A stretch of 64,000 nucleotides of DNA, from positions 7,662,001-7,726,000 of the forward strand of contig JAZGTN010000022.1 in NCBI GenBank assembly GCA_037783415.1, given 5' to 3'. The notes under the pieces are model-generated. The model saw only the letters and a program-made list of their open reading frames with translations. It ran no database searches and was not told the DNA's origin. The position numbers and the translations under genes are program-made. Shown one piece after another: positions 35,309 through 45,134 of the stretch (positions are counted from its first letter, which is position 1; each line of letters opens with the position of its first letter). The DNA comes from Leptasterias polaris (Eukaryota; Echinodermata; Asteroidea; Forcipulatida; Asteriidae).

Positions 35309-35392
35309 TGTCCATCAAAAAAGACTATACATGATGTGAATATAAAACATCTTTCAGAACGAGTTGATAGCATTTCTTCCTCATTCACATCT

Positions 35393-35431
35393 TCAGCTCA
35401 TGGAGTCCAGCTGGCCTTGAATGGCTTCCAA
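35393..35431 (-). CDS. COMMD10: COMMD10 exon 7 (C-terminus and stop)
   Basis: The acceptor is GCTGCTGCAG. It encodes [12 protein letters not shown] and a TGA stop, matching the end of the COMM domain in vertebrate COMMD10 (LETIQAQLDS...). Confidence 0.92.
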   Translation of the reverse strand: MEAIQGQLDSMS

Positions 35432-38400
35432 CTGCAGCAGAAGAGAAAAACATTTTCATTTTACTCATTGCCTGAAAGCAAAGATTCCACCAGCTACCAC
35501 GAATGAGAATTTATCAAATTCTGGAAACAAAATTGTTGGGGTGGAGAGGAGGGGGCGGGGCACATTAGGCAAATTTGGATCACAGTAAACCAAACCAATC
35601 AATGCTTTTCACTGAGTAACATGTAGTTGGTGATGCACACATCTCAATCTAATAAATATGATACCAGTGACACACAGTATAGTAGTGCGAGTTGTAATAA
35701 TAGCAGGCAGTTCTTCTATAGCCCTTTTCACACCTGGAGAATGTCCCAAAGCACTCATTATTTTTAAGTATGCGGAGTTATATTTGGAATTAATAGACAT
35801 TTTACAAGGTGCTGTGGCATAAACTGAATACAGCCAACCATGCAAGAAACACTGGGGCTAACCCCTTCTCTTAACGATAATTGTACTGGGTTCTTTCTCA
35901 TGCATCACACAACATACAGGACCTACAGCTTTTTGTCCCATCTGAAGGATGAACCGATAATGGTACAGTGTCTTGTTTAAGGACACAAGTGTCAAGACCG
36001 GGACTCGAACCCACACTCTGCTGATTCTCAATGAACAGCTCTATCATGAACAAACACACAACTTCTGTAGCTTTTCAGCTGATTTCATCTTTTACCTGTG
36101 ATTTCATTGTCATGGGAAAACAGAAACAAATCAAAAAGTTTGGTATTTCAGACAGTTTTGTCTTTTTGGGGAAGTACCAAAGTTGCTACATAGTCTGTAT
36201 TTGTCATGAACACCTCATACAAGTTGTACCAGGTTCTCTCAAACTGACTTACCTTGTTGTAGAATTCATACAGTTCATCATGGCTAAACTCCATCCTGAT
36301 CTTCTCTTTCTGGTCGGGATCACTACCAGATACAACCATCTCAAACATGGCGTTAGGAATCTTCATCTTAGTCTGGGAAGACTGTCCCATCTGAAGGTTC
36401 AATCTCCAGTTGACACCCTCTAGCTGTGGATCGCAAACAAAATCTCTTAAATGCCAGTACCATTAGCAATGTTGACTTACTACTTTGACTAACAATAATT
36501 GTTGTAAACTTTGTACAATTAAATTTAAACAAATGAGGAAATCTTTCTATGGGCGATTGGTGCAGTCACGAGGGAGACCAAGGTTATGTTTATGTTGCGT
36601 TTTAAACTATTTTAAGTGTGGTATGAATAAGGCCATGTCCAATTGGCAGCTACGGCTGCAGCCATGGCTACGGCTGGATAAGACTTCCTTAGCAACACCC
36701 TTAGCAACAGTGTTAGCCACAGCCATAGCCCCCAATTCGAGTACAGCCTAAGCCTGATTCTACACTGATAGCCAGGTTTCCTCGGATGTAACTTAAACTT
36801 TCCACAGCACAGAGCCTACGCACCGTTATTATCCTGCCGCCATCTTTGTTAGGTTCCCAGTCTTCAATAACAATAGTAAACACCCATTCTCATCATACCA
36901 AAAAGGCACCAGACTATTTAGCCCTTGCAGCCTCGGTTTGGTCAAACTGATTTGGATGGAAGAAGAACAAATTGCTGCACCATAATAAAGGTTCAGTTCC
37001 CCAACCATACACTGAAATAACAGATAACTTATCCAACCTGATTGGGTGCTAGTGTTCTCTGGCGAAGGTTTTCTACTACACCCTTCCCACTTGATGTCCA
37101 CGCATTAACAAACACAGAGACCTGGAAGTGAACGAAATGATAATAAGTAAATAACCCAGATGTATCAGATGAACACTTTAATTATCTTTTCTCCAAAACA
37201 GTAGGAAGATCTTTTGCAACAAAGAATCTTGTAAGTTCTCCAGCTGGGTCAAATAATTCTTAAACATTCCAGATTGTACAAAACCAATGGTATAGAAAAA
37301 GTGTCCATGTTGGAAAAAATGTCCACCGCGGAATTCTGCGATTCTGGCACATAGATTTATGTGCTTTACAGGCCACCGTAAGCAGAATTCTGTGACAAAA
37401 TTTGTCATTATCTAGAACAACGTAGAACGTACACCTCATTCCACAGCTAATTCGCCCATAAAAAGTATTTACAAAGTAGTCCATGAAATTGAGCACAGAT
37501 CTTTTTTGACCTAGCCCACAACCTGGGCCCAATTTCTTTGAGCTGCTTAAGCAGAAAGGTGCTTCACAATTTTCTGCTAAGCATCATTTTCTGTGAGGGG
37601 AATAACGGCAAAGACAGTAGGGATGATATGGTATTTCGGCTGGAACTTAGTCAAGTGAGCAAAATTGTTTTGTGCTGAGCTACTATTTGTGAATGTTATA
37701 AGAATTGTCAAAGAACAAACTTGTTAAAAATCATACTTTAACGACAACCTTTGTGTCTCAAAATTATATTATTTCTCCAAAACGGACAAAATTGGGCGAA
37801 AATTTACCTTATCCTCTTCAAGCCCAATATTTTGCAGCTGTTGGGCAAGTACTGTTGGCTTAGCTATGTGATATGCTGCCTAGAATTCATAAAAACAAAC
37901 ATTAAAATCAAGATTAACTTCCAACATTATTCTACTTTTAATATGAAGAAAATAACATCAATGAGCTAGTGTTAATGTACCTGACCAAGCTACAAAAAAG
38001 GAGGGGAATGTTGTTTTAGCACGCCAAAAACATTGGTAACTGTCAAAGAATAGTGTCCGTACTTTATATTATGATCAACATTACATGAACAAACAACCCT
38101 GTGAAAGTTTTAAGCTTAATCGGTCATTGCAATTTCAAGAAAAAAGTGGGGAAAAAACAAGTTTTCACTGTTTTCAAACATTGGGTTTTAGACTCACGAG
38201 ATCATGACTAAATGTTTTTCTCATTTCTCAAAAACAATAGCACTTCAAGCAATAATAGTTCAAGTGAAGCTTTTCACCATGACCATCGTTATACCATGTA
38301 ACTTATGTGCACACTTGTTAAAACTTATCTTTCCAATCCTATCTTTCCAATCCTATCTTTCCAATCCTATCTTTCCAATCCTATCTTTCCAATCCTATCT

Positions 38401-41400
38401 TTCCAATCCTATCTTTCCAATCCTATCTTTCCAATCCTATCTTTCCAATCCTATCTTTCCAATCCTATCTTTCCAATCCTATCTTTCCAATCCTACCAAT
38501 TTTGTGCACATCCTTTAAAAGCGACATAAAGACTAGTAAATGACAATCACTCAAATGATAAGAGCTGTTTTACATTTTCCACAAGATGTTCTTTGTTTAT
38601 AAAGTATTTTGGAGCAAGATATAAACTTGCAACATAAATGAAGTTTTTGCTTGAGTCAAGACTTCATATTCTTAATCATCTATAAAGCTGAGGACATGTC
38701 CAAGTTAAGGGCTCCAGCAGTGGCTATGGCTAAGGCCTGATCTTCAACATTGCCACAGAAGCCAGCAGCCATAGCCGTGTCTGCAGTCACTTGATTTGGA
38801 TACAGCCTTACCTGTTCTAGAATGAATGCTGTTGTTTCTAACACTAGTTGAAGGTCATTTCCTTCTAGGCCCAGGGCCACTTGAAGCTTCTCCTGCTCTT
38901 CCTCTGAGAAAGAGTGTTCATCCTGGGCACAAGGTTAAAAATGAGGATGGACAGCATTAAAAAAAAGAATACTATAATTTTTATTGATACATATTTCTGG
39001 TAATTAAACCAAGGATGCCTCATTGTGAACTTAATCACTGTAGCTCGCAAGTCTGAGGAAACCTGTAAACAAGGGTGCTTGCTATGTGAACCAGAAACAA
39101 TGGGGTTAACACCTTGTCTTCCATGAGAAGTGTTCTATATTCTTTTACGTGCATTAGGCCTACCATTCCCAATCCAAGTACATGGGACCTACATTGTACG
39201 GCTTAAAGTCCCATCCAAGGGCAAAGCAATTTGGTAAAGTATCTTGCTCAAAAAGTGTTACAACCAGGACTCCAACCTACACTCTACTGGGCCCAATATC
39301 ATAGAGCTGCTTAAGCACAAAAAGTAGCTAAGCACAACAACATTTCGCTTACCAGAATAAGGTTACCAGCCAAACTACCATGTCACATGTACAATTGTTG
39401 ACTGGTATCCTGCTCATTTCTGCTTAGCAGACAATTGTTAAGCAATATTTTCTGCTTAAGCAGCTCTATGAAATTGGGCCCAGATCGGAAACACAGGAGC
39501 TTGAGTCAAGTGCACTCAATCTCTCGGCCAAGACAAGCCACATAATAATCCATCGACAAATGTTTAGTTTTCTTTGTGTAGCAAAACTAAGGTTAGAAGG
39601 GAAGAGAGTCTTGTCCATTCGATGGCATTAGAATGAGGATTGCTAAGCAGTGACCCAATTCACCTGACATCAGCAAGCCAAGATCAATCTTTTTATGCCA
39701 ATTTGAGAGTCAGATTCCCTCTGTGCTACTGTGCAGTGTACATTTTATTTTGTTTCAATTTTTTTTATTTTTTATTCCTGGGGATAACATTTTATTGCTC
39801 TCTAATCAACATACATTAACATAGAAAAGATAATAAACAAAACATGTGTGTGCAGTGTACATTTTAGATACAAGTGTAGTGAAACCAGCACCATACCCAG
39901 GCATAGAAGCACCATACCCAGGCATAGAAGCACCATACCCAGGCATAGAAGCACCATACCCAGGCATAGAAGCACACGGAGGCCATGGCCTCTATTGCCC
40001 CTGGTATTGGCCTTAGTGCCTCTTCAAAAGGTAAGTTTCTCATAGACTATAAGATTTTCCAATGGAATTCCCCTTCGAAAACTGAAAATGGCTTTGCCCT
40101 TTATAATACGATGAAATTCCAGGCATATCTTAAAAAAATGCAATCTTACTACCAAAATGGCAGACCATGAGCAGATTAAAGGGTGTGTAAAACATGGTAA
40201 TTGCCAAAGACATGTATCTACACTTGATGTGACCCAACATATACATGAAATAACAAACCTGTGAAAGTTTAAGCTCAATCGGTCTTCGGAGTCATGAGAA
40301 AACAGTGAAAACAAAACTTATATGTTTTAACTTTTTATCAAACATCGGATTTTATCCTGCAGGATAAAGACCATTGTTTTACTCATGTCCTAAAAGCTAT
40401 GGCATTTGAAGCAAAACTATTTCAAGGGAAGTTTTCCACCAAGACCATCTTTATACCTCGTAACTTACATGTATGTGCAAATCTGTGAGCATTTATATTT
40501 TCAATTTTACCAATGTTGTAAACACCCTTAACTGCAATTTGATTTCAGTGCAAGGGGTCCATAGGCATGATAGACGGGGATCACAGTAGTAGCAACAGTA
40601 GGAATAAATGAAAATATGTCAGATACAAATGCAACAGCCTGAATTAAAATAAACCTAGCGTGAATAAAACATACTTACTCTCAAGTGGAGTTTCTGTAAA
40701 ATTCTGGAGAGTAATCTGGGAAACTTTGCTGCATCTATGTTGTTAATTAACTCCACTGCTTTTTTAATGCTTCAAAATCAATAAGAATGTAACCATTGTT
40801 TGTATATTAATTTTTGCAATAGGCTTTTCAAAAAAGAAAAAAGAAAAGACAATAGTTATAGCAAACAGCCTTTTTCTTAGGAAACACCCAAGGCACAAGA
40901 CTTTGTCAGGGGGCGACTGTGTCGGGGGGGGGCAACTTTGTCAGGGGCGACTTTGAGAGGGGGCAAATTAGTATGTGAGGGGTGACTTTGCTAGGGGGCG
41001 ACTTTGTAGTGGGCGACTTTGCTGGGGGGCGAGTTGACTGGCATTCAAGTAGTTGTAGACTATATGACTCATGAGGTTTGTTAGCTATATTCATCATGGC
41101 TACTACTACTACTACTACTAACTAGTAGTAGTAGTACGTACTACACACCTGTAGTGTAGGTAGTAGTTACTACTACTAGTACTACTGTTCCGTCCCAACT
41201 TGACAATCGTCCCAACTATAGTTGGGACCGGTCCCAACTTGAGTGTTCAAGTTGGGGCGTCCCAACTGTAGTTGGGATCGCCCATAGAACTCAACAGGAT
41301 AGCCTCCGCAAAAACGATGTGATCGATCGTGGGGACTGTGACATGTGATCGGGGGGCGGGAGTGAGGGGGGGAATACCACCACTGCCGTGATCAGCATAT

Positions 41401-42939
41401 GGATGGTTAGAACGGTCTCAATGTTTTGTTTTTTTCAAATATTGTGCTAACACTGAATTTTCTAAATTAATTGAAGTCTGCACTAAATTATTTAGAGTGC
41501 TGATTTCAGTCTTGTTACACACTGTTACACCCTGTACTATTCCAACTACAGTTGGGACGCCCCAACTGTAACACTCAAGTTGGGACCAGTCCCAACTATA
41601 GTTGGTGCGATTGTCAAGTTGGGGCGGAACACTACTAGTACTGCCTACCACTATTGTACTAGTACTACTCCACTAGTACTAGACTACTGTCAGTAGGTGG
41701 CTGGGAGCCAGGACATAGGAATCCTAACTCAATAGGAAGGAATCCAATACTAAAATCACATAGGAAGGATGTACTTCTAGAAACTATAAGGCTCCCCCGT
41801 AGCCTTATTATAGTTTCTAGGAGTACTATATCCTCCCCTGTCCTGTTTTCGAGGTACCATGCCTTTTTCTTTGAATTGAAAAAAAAAAATTATGCCATTA
41901 TATTAAATGATGCCCTAATTACCATCCTTTGTTTATAAGAAGTATGCAAACATATATTAAAACTTGATGGACATTGAAACTTTCACACCATGCACCGATC
42001 TTCGATGACTTCAATAGCGTCCCATTTGTTTTGAGTTTGACCTGTTTTCAAGGCAAACAAGAAAGTATGGTGTCCCGGTGAAGCCATACGTCGTGGAACT
42101 GGAAGAAACATCTGCAGTGGCTACAAGACTTTGTGTATGACTCTATAGCCAGCAGTTGTCTTCATTTTATTCAAAATATTTTTTATTTAATTTTAAAAAT
42201 TACCATGGTAATTTGCAAAAACTGTATTTTTTTCCCCAGAATGCTCTGCAGAATGTTCAGTCACATGATTTGATCATCGTGAATTGTGAATTGAAAAAGT
42301 GTTTGATGAAAATTTTTCGGTGGGCAAATTTTTTTTTATGGCCCCGACAGTATAACATATTTTTGTACCTTGTAGTAGTTTAGTTGCGATAATCGTAACC
42401 AACCCTCCTTAAGGAGGGTTACGATTATCGCAACTAGTAGTAGTTGTACTTTGTAGAAATGCCTAAAAATTAAAATACCACAACTTTTTGCATTTACAAA
42501 TACAAGTGCAACTAACCAGTATGTTTCTAAGTTTTGGTCAAAGGAGAGGAGACTCTTTGCTTGGCAAAAGTCAAACCACACAAATTGTATCTAGGGACTG
42601 TTTACATCGCGCGCAGAGAGGTAAAAGATTTGCCTCGACAGGGTTGCCTTGTAATTGTATACAATACAGGATCCTAGTCTACGAAACGATATAATAACAC
42701 TGTCTGTACACTACATAGTAACACAATAATTACGGAGGAACTCCTCTGGTCCTCCCAAATAAAACTCAATTTTAACACATTTCCTCACAGATTATTCGCT
42801 TGATTCATGTTCAGTTAAACCAGCCATAATTTAAGTTATTTTAGACATCTATCACAAGGAAACTTTTATTACAAACTGACTAAATTTTAAAGATAAAAGA
42901 CCCCACATACCTCGCAGTTTTCGTGAACATTAACGCCAT
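35393..42939 (-). CDS. COMMD10: COMM domain-containing protein 10 (seven exons, complete)
   Basis: Coding exons in transcript order are 42911-42939, 40679-40769, 38812-38922, 37808-37879, 37038-37121, 36253-36423 and 35393-35431. They total 597 nt, or 198 residues, against 202 in human COMMD10. All introns have GT/AG borders and all phases agree. The first part is the helical N-terminal domain with [20 protein letters not shown] and [20 protein letters not shown]. The last third is the COMM domain, opening with [18 protein letters not shown] and ending [25 protein letters not shown] proteins form the Commander complex with CCDC22, CCDC93 and the retriever subunits, which recycles endosomal cargo; COMMD10 has also been linked to NF-kB control. 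The match to my recollection of the vertebrate protein covers the whole length, which makes the call strong. The introns are unusually full of repeats. Confidence 0.95.
35847..36021 (-). mobile_element. Class II tRNA-like SINE, partial copy
   Basis: The minus strand carries GTGGGTTCGAGTCCCGGTCT (box B), then ACACTTGTGTCCTTAA and a tail ending GGGGTTAGCCCCAGTGTTTC. It shares body sequence with the copies at 57180-57448 and 39023-39539 but lacks the box A head and the distal tail. It sits in the last COMMD10 intron. Confidence 0.65.
36253..36423 (-). CDS. COMMD10: COMMD10 exon 6 (core of the COMM domain)
   Basis: 171 nt, acceptor GCGATCCACAG and donor GTAAGT. It encodes residues 130-186, from [16 protein letters not shown] to [12 protein letters not shown]. 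The conserved Trp and the Leu-rich strand at the start, and the FSH.EL.(D/E)FYNK end, are hallmarks of the COMM domain. Confidence 0.95.
36630..36749. repeat. GCTATGGCT-family MITE in a COMMD10 intron
   Basis: The ends AGGCCATGTCCAATTGG and CCAATTCGAGTACAGCCT are imperfect inverted repeats. Inside are GCAGCCATGGCTACGGCTGG and the inverse TTAGCCACAGCCATAGCC. It is a clear full-length member. Confidence 0.7.
37038..37121 (-). CDS. COMMD10: COMMD10 exon 5
   Basis: 84 nt in phase 0, acceptor CACTTCCAG and donor GTTGGA. It encodes [20 protein letters not shown] then QRTLAPNQ, matching the linker helix of vertebrate COMMD10 (FVN.WSS...V..FRQR.LAP). The donor is less canonical than the others in this gene. 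Confidence 0.93.
37525..37691. mobile_element. GGGCCC-family MITE, left end intact
   Basis: It starts GGGCCCAATTTCTTTGAGCT, continues GCTTAAGCAGAAAGGTGC and includes TTTTCTGCTAAGCATC. The right end is not recognisable, so the extent is approximate. It lies in COMMD10 intron 4. Confidence 0.6.
37808..37879 (-). CDS. COMMD10: COMMD10 exon 4
   Basis: 72 nt in phase 0, acceptor GAATTCTAG and donor GTAAAT. It encodes [20 protein letters not shown] then EEDK, matching YHN.KP..L.QQL.NI.L..DK of vertebrate COMMD10. Confidence 0.94.
38024..38519 (+). mobile_element. TTAA-type MITE copy carrying an internal 14-bp minisatellite
   Basis: The left part has AACATTGGTAACTGTCAAAG, ACCCTGTGAAAGTTTTAAGC and TTTTCACCATGACCATCG in the same order as the clean copies at 40176-40531 and (inverted) 60770-61108. 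The right end GTGCACATCCTTTAAAA matches the family terminus. Where other copies have a short T-rich segment before the terminus, this one has the array at 38328-38495. It is located in COMMD10 intron 3. Confidence 0.75.
38328..38495 (+). repeat. Homogeneous minisatellite, 14-bp unit (TCTTTCCAATCCTA), 12 copies
   Basis: Twelve units in exact 14-nt register with no substitutions visible. The array reads through open frames in two registers ([18 protein letters not shown] repeats), which explains the apparent ORFs at 38204-38529; these are not genes. Confidence 0.96.
38691..38809. repeat. GCTATGGCT-family MITE abutting the COMMD10 exon 3 donor
   Basis: The ends AGGACATGTCCAAGTTAAGG and TTGATTTGGATACAGCCTT are imperfect inverted repeats, with AGTGGCTATGGCTAAGGCC and GCAGCCATAGCCG inside. 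The element end lies directly after the GT of the exon 3 splice donor (minus-strand donor 38811-38810). Confidence 0.7.
38812..38922 (-). CDS. COMMD10: COMMD10 exon 3
   Basis: 111 nt in phase 0, acceptor CTTGTGCCCAG and donor GTAAGG. It encodes [20 protein letters not shown], then [17 protein letters not shown], closely matching vertebrate COMMD10 (SFSEEEEEKLQ...L.LVLET.(S/A)FILEQ). Confidence 0.96.
39023..39539 (-). mobile_element. Class II tRNA-like SINE, interrupted by a MITE
   Basis: Read on the minus strand, the head lies at 39539-39482 (TTGGCCGAGAGATTGAGTG, a box A like that of tRNA-Leu/Ser), then comes the MITE at 39289-39481. The SINE then resumes with GTAGAGTGTAGGTTGGAGTC (decayed box B) and a body matching the 57180-57448 copy down to GAGCTACAGTGATTAAGTTC. 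The two flanks of the MITE line up with continuous sequence in the other copies. Confidence 0.75.
39289..39481. mobile_element. GGGCCC-ended MITE, complete copy (193 bp), nested in a SINE
   Basis: It starts GGGCCCAATATCATAGAGCT and ends AGCTCTATGAAATTGGGCCC; the terminal repeats extend through GCTTAAGCA on both sides, about 30 bp. No clear target duplication is visible at the junctions ACTCTACT and AGATCGG. Confidence 0.85.
39887..39970 (+). repeat. Minisatellite, 21-bp unit, 4 copies
   Basis: The unit AGCACCATACCCAGGCATAG plus A repeats four times without change, then a partial unit follows. The frame it keeps open (STIPRHR repeats, 39848-40045) is an artefact of the array. Confidence 0.93.
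40176..40531 (+). mobile_element. TTAA-type MITE copy
   Basis: The left end is TTAAAGGGTGTGTAAAACAT and the right end AATGTTGTAAACACCCTTAA. Both ends carry TTAA, the expected target duplication of a TTAA-targeting DNA transposon. The body matches 60770-61108 (opposite orientation), including TGTGACCCAACATATACATG. It lies in COMMD10 intron 2. Confidence 0.8.
40679..40769 (-). CDS. COMMD10: COMMD10 exon 2
   Basis: 91 nt, acceptor ATTTTGAAG and donor GTAAGT. Its first base completes a Ser codon begun in exon 1 (AG|C). It encodes [20 protein letters not shown] then [10 protein letters not shown], nearly identical to the vertebrate N-terminal helices (KKAV.LIN.ID...[13 protein letters not shown]). 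Confidence 0.96.
40900..41034. repeat. Degenerate G-rich tandem repeat (GGGGGCGACTTTG-like)
   Basis: About eight GGCGACTTTG-like units with variable G runs and spacers occur in succession. The strand is strongly G-rich, so quadruplex formation is possible. It lies in COMMD10 intron 1. Confidence 0.75.
41100..41185. repeat. TAC/GTA trinucleotide tracts, inverted
   Basis: (CTA)n is followed by (GTA)n and again (TAC)n, giving short inverted trinucleotide runs next to the foldback arm at 41186. Similar tracts occur on the other side at 41632-41690. Confidence 0.8.
41186..41631. mobile_element. Foldback element with about 92-bp inverted arms
   Basis: The left arm (41186-41277) and right arm (41541-41631) are inverted copies with few mismatches. 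Each arm also contains small palindromes such as CCCAACTATAGTTGGG and CCCAACTGTAGTTGGG, and pairs of CCCAACTTGA/TCAAGTTGGG. The 263-nt loop has no reading frame I recognise. TAC/AGT trinucleotide runs flank both arms. Confidence 0.85.
41772..41825. repeat. Imperfect hairpin
   Basis: TACTTCTAGAAACTATAAGG is followed after a short CCCC-containing loop by CCTTATTATAGTTTCTAGGA. The arms pair over about 20 bp with a small bulge. Confidence 0.8.
42381..42436. repeat. Near-perfect hairpin, 26-bp arms
   Basis: TAGTTGCGATAATCGTAACC and GGTTACGATTATCGCAACTA enclose a CCCTCCTTAAGGAGGG palindrome. The left arm has one extra 4-nt AACC bulge. There is no loop, so the sequence is close to a perfect cruciform. 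It lies in COMMD10 intron 1. Confidence 0.9.
42911..42939 (-). CDS. COMMD10: COMMD10 exon 1 (start codon)
   Basis: ATG at 42939 begins MALMFTKTA and leaves AG, which joins C of exon 2 to make Ser. The donor is GTATGT. This frame gives [15 protein letters not shown]..., aligning with the short N-terminus of vertebrate COMMD10 that ends SMKKAV. A longer minus-strand frame through the same bases (42887-43147) is out of phase with exon 2 and was not used. Confidence 0.85.
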
Positions 42940-45134
42940 GTTGACAAACCAGACTAAAACTAGCCGCATATTGGGCCAAAATTTCCATCTGCAAATTTAT
43001 GGGCCGGCCAGCCGCATGTTCTGGAAAATTAGAATCCATGCAGTACAAGGCGGTGAAATTTCGGTTTCGCCTTTTGTATTTTGAACGAAATTTTGTGTTG
43101 TGTTTTCTTCTCAGTACAATGTTTTCAATATTAATTTTACTGAGCATAGTCGAATGCAGAGTTAGATTAGTCTGTGAATAATTAGTGAGTAATTACCCGC
43201 TACTGTTAAGACCTTATCATCCAGTGCATAATACACAACTATTGAAAACCTTGCACTCGCTCCAAATGAAAGTAAATGTAGGCCTACCATTCATAGGTAA
43301 AATTTTAGGACACAATAGCCAGGGGTGCACCATTTCTTCCGTTTGCCCTTTTTAAACAAGCCTCTTTACAAACAAGCCCCTTTTCAAATGGCGTTAGTGT
43401 AATGGAAAAATATTTTTTTTAATATAGAAATTATCACTTAAAATGTTATATTTTACTCTGGAAATTTCCTATCAGAAAAACCAAGATTTCAAATGGGGGT
43501 GGGGAGGGCGGGAGGTAGCTAATTTGGCTCACTAATTTATACGTAATTCGCTGATAGAAAACAGGCAAGTTTCTTTCATGATATATAGTGGTTTTTTGTT
43601 TAGTTTTTGCATTTCCCCCCTCGCATTTCCCCCGTCGCTCTCAGTGCGGGGTTGCAAGCAGATAATTTATAGTCTTTATCGGATTGGGACCCAAACAGTG
43701 ATGGATTATTTGTTTTAAGAAAAAAAAAAAAAACTCTAACAAAAAACAAACAAAACAAAAACAAACAATTAAACAGAGGAAGACGTCAACCTGAGCCCCC
43801 CCCCCCCCCACCCCTCCCCGTCATGAGCCACGAAGAACAATTTGGTTTATGGGAAATATTCTCCATTCAGGCCATAGAGTTATTATTATAACATAACTAG
43901 TTTGATCAATCTAATTACACACACGTAACCACGGTTGCCCACCATGGGTTCGAATCCCTATGGGTGAACTACGAAAATGTTTAATCTACTTTTCAGGGAG
44001 ACGAAAAGCAGAAAAGTTGAAAAATGCACCAGAAAAAACGTTCAATCTGTTTTTTCATAAATTAGAAAGCAGGGAAGCAGATGTCCACATTTCGACCTCC
44101 ATAGTCTGCACCTTTTTCTCAATGGCAAAAAACTTCTTGTCAGGCGGTGTTACGCGCTTTAGTTCTGTTATATAACTCTATGATTTAGGCGTATATACTT
44201 GCTGCCATTTGTCATAGCCCTGGAATAAATTAATTAATCCAGCCGGGTTTCATTCTGTACATTTCTCGGACCGGAGTTTACTGTGGAATGTCGCCTCATT
44301 GAAGATCCTCTTTAGTTATGCAAATAAGAAGTTTTGCACTTGTTCTCAAAGTACTCATTGTGACGAGTTCGAATACAGCCTGCTCAGCTGCGGAATGGAT
44401 GGCAGCACTACCTCTCGGCTCTAAACGTTGGGATTTGCAAGTCGCATTTTATGACGAACTTTACTGGTAAATTTATCCGAATCTGCCAAAGCCATTGATG
44501 TGCATTCAGAGATAAGTTATCAGATTCCTACTACACTAGGCCTACTTTAAAAGCAAATTTTAACTTCGGTGTTAATTGCTTGCGAGTGGAGCCCTGGAGA
44601 ATTGCCGTCATTGACTGCATGCAGTATACAACTTCACGACCAAAGCCGAACACATCTTTCCAGTGGACATCTTGTTGAGGTGAGGCTTAGGAACAGTAGG
44701 CCCCACGCATACCTTGACTACAATATGCCTATACACTTAACCATATCAGGACTGGCAGGGGAGGGGCACAGTGTGCCTGCTTCCATATTTCTGCCCATTA
44801 CATTTTCATCCTATCGGGACCGGGAGGCACAATGTGCACCTCCTACCATAATTATCTTCAGCCGAAGCTTTTCTAGACGCTTCATCCATTTTCCCAATAT
44901 ATATCTAGGGTCAAACGATTTTAAAACCTTGTGAATATTCGTCTTTTTCAAGAATAATTATTGCCACTATTTTGGGGTGTATTATTTACTCCGTCATCAT
45001 GTAAAACTTGGTGTAATGGCCATTTATGGCTAGTCTCATAAAATTAGTTGAGAACTTGGAAAAATACGGAGGGGGGGGGGGGGGGGCGTAAAAAAACCCG
45101 GCCCTGATATAGTGTTGACGCTTCATCCGATTAG

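Larger units (their letters stand above)
27256..35392. other. 3' flank of the membrane-protein gene and intergenic repeats
   Basis: The first kilobases are probably 3' UTR; AATAAA occurs at 27301 and again near 28873, but neither can be called as the real end. Beyond that come a 125-nt tandem duplication at 28308-28555, GGGCCC-family elements at 31300-31464 and 33270-33452, a GCTATGGCT element at 32528-32612, a short tandem repeat at 33969-34068, and a tRNA-derived SINE at 35036-35200. I recognise no protein-coding gene. The open frames at 31500-31844 and 34578-34904 are repeat-derived or chance. Confidence 0.6.

Noticed and set aside
38204..38529. Open frames with repeated [18 protein letters not shown] peptides
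   Set aside because: A 14-nt array read in two frames; pure repeat artefact inside a COMMD10 intron.
39848..40045. STIPRHR-repeat open frame
   Set aside because: Four copies of a 21-nt unit keep the frame open; there is no other coding evidence.
42887..43147. 86-residue minus-strand ORF overlapping COMMD10 exon 1
   Set aside because: Its frame ends at the exon 1 donor in phase 0 and cannot join exon 2; the short MALMFTKTA frame fits both the phase and the vertebrate protein.
43950..43972. Box B-like GGGTTCGAATCCC
   Set aside because: No box A at the right distance and no cloverleaf; probably a decayed SINE fragment.
44569..44934. 121-residue plus-strand ORF
   Set aside because: Composition looks random, no recognisable motif, starts at a non-ATG codon, and no splice or UTR context.
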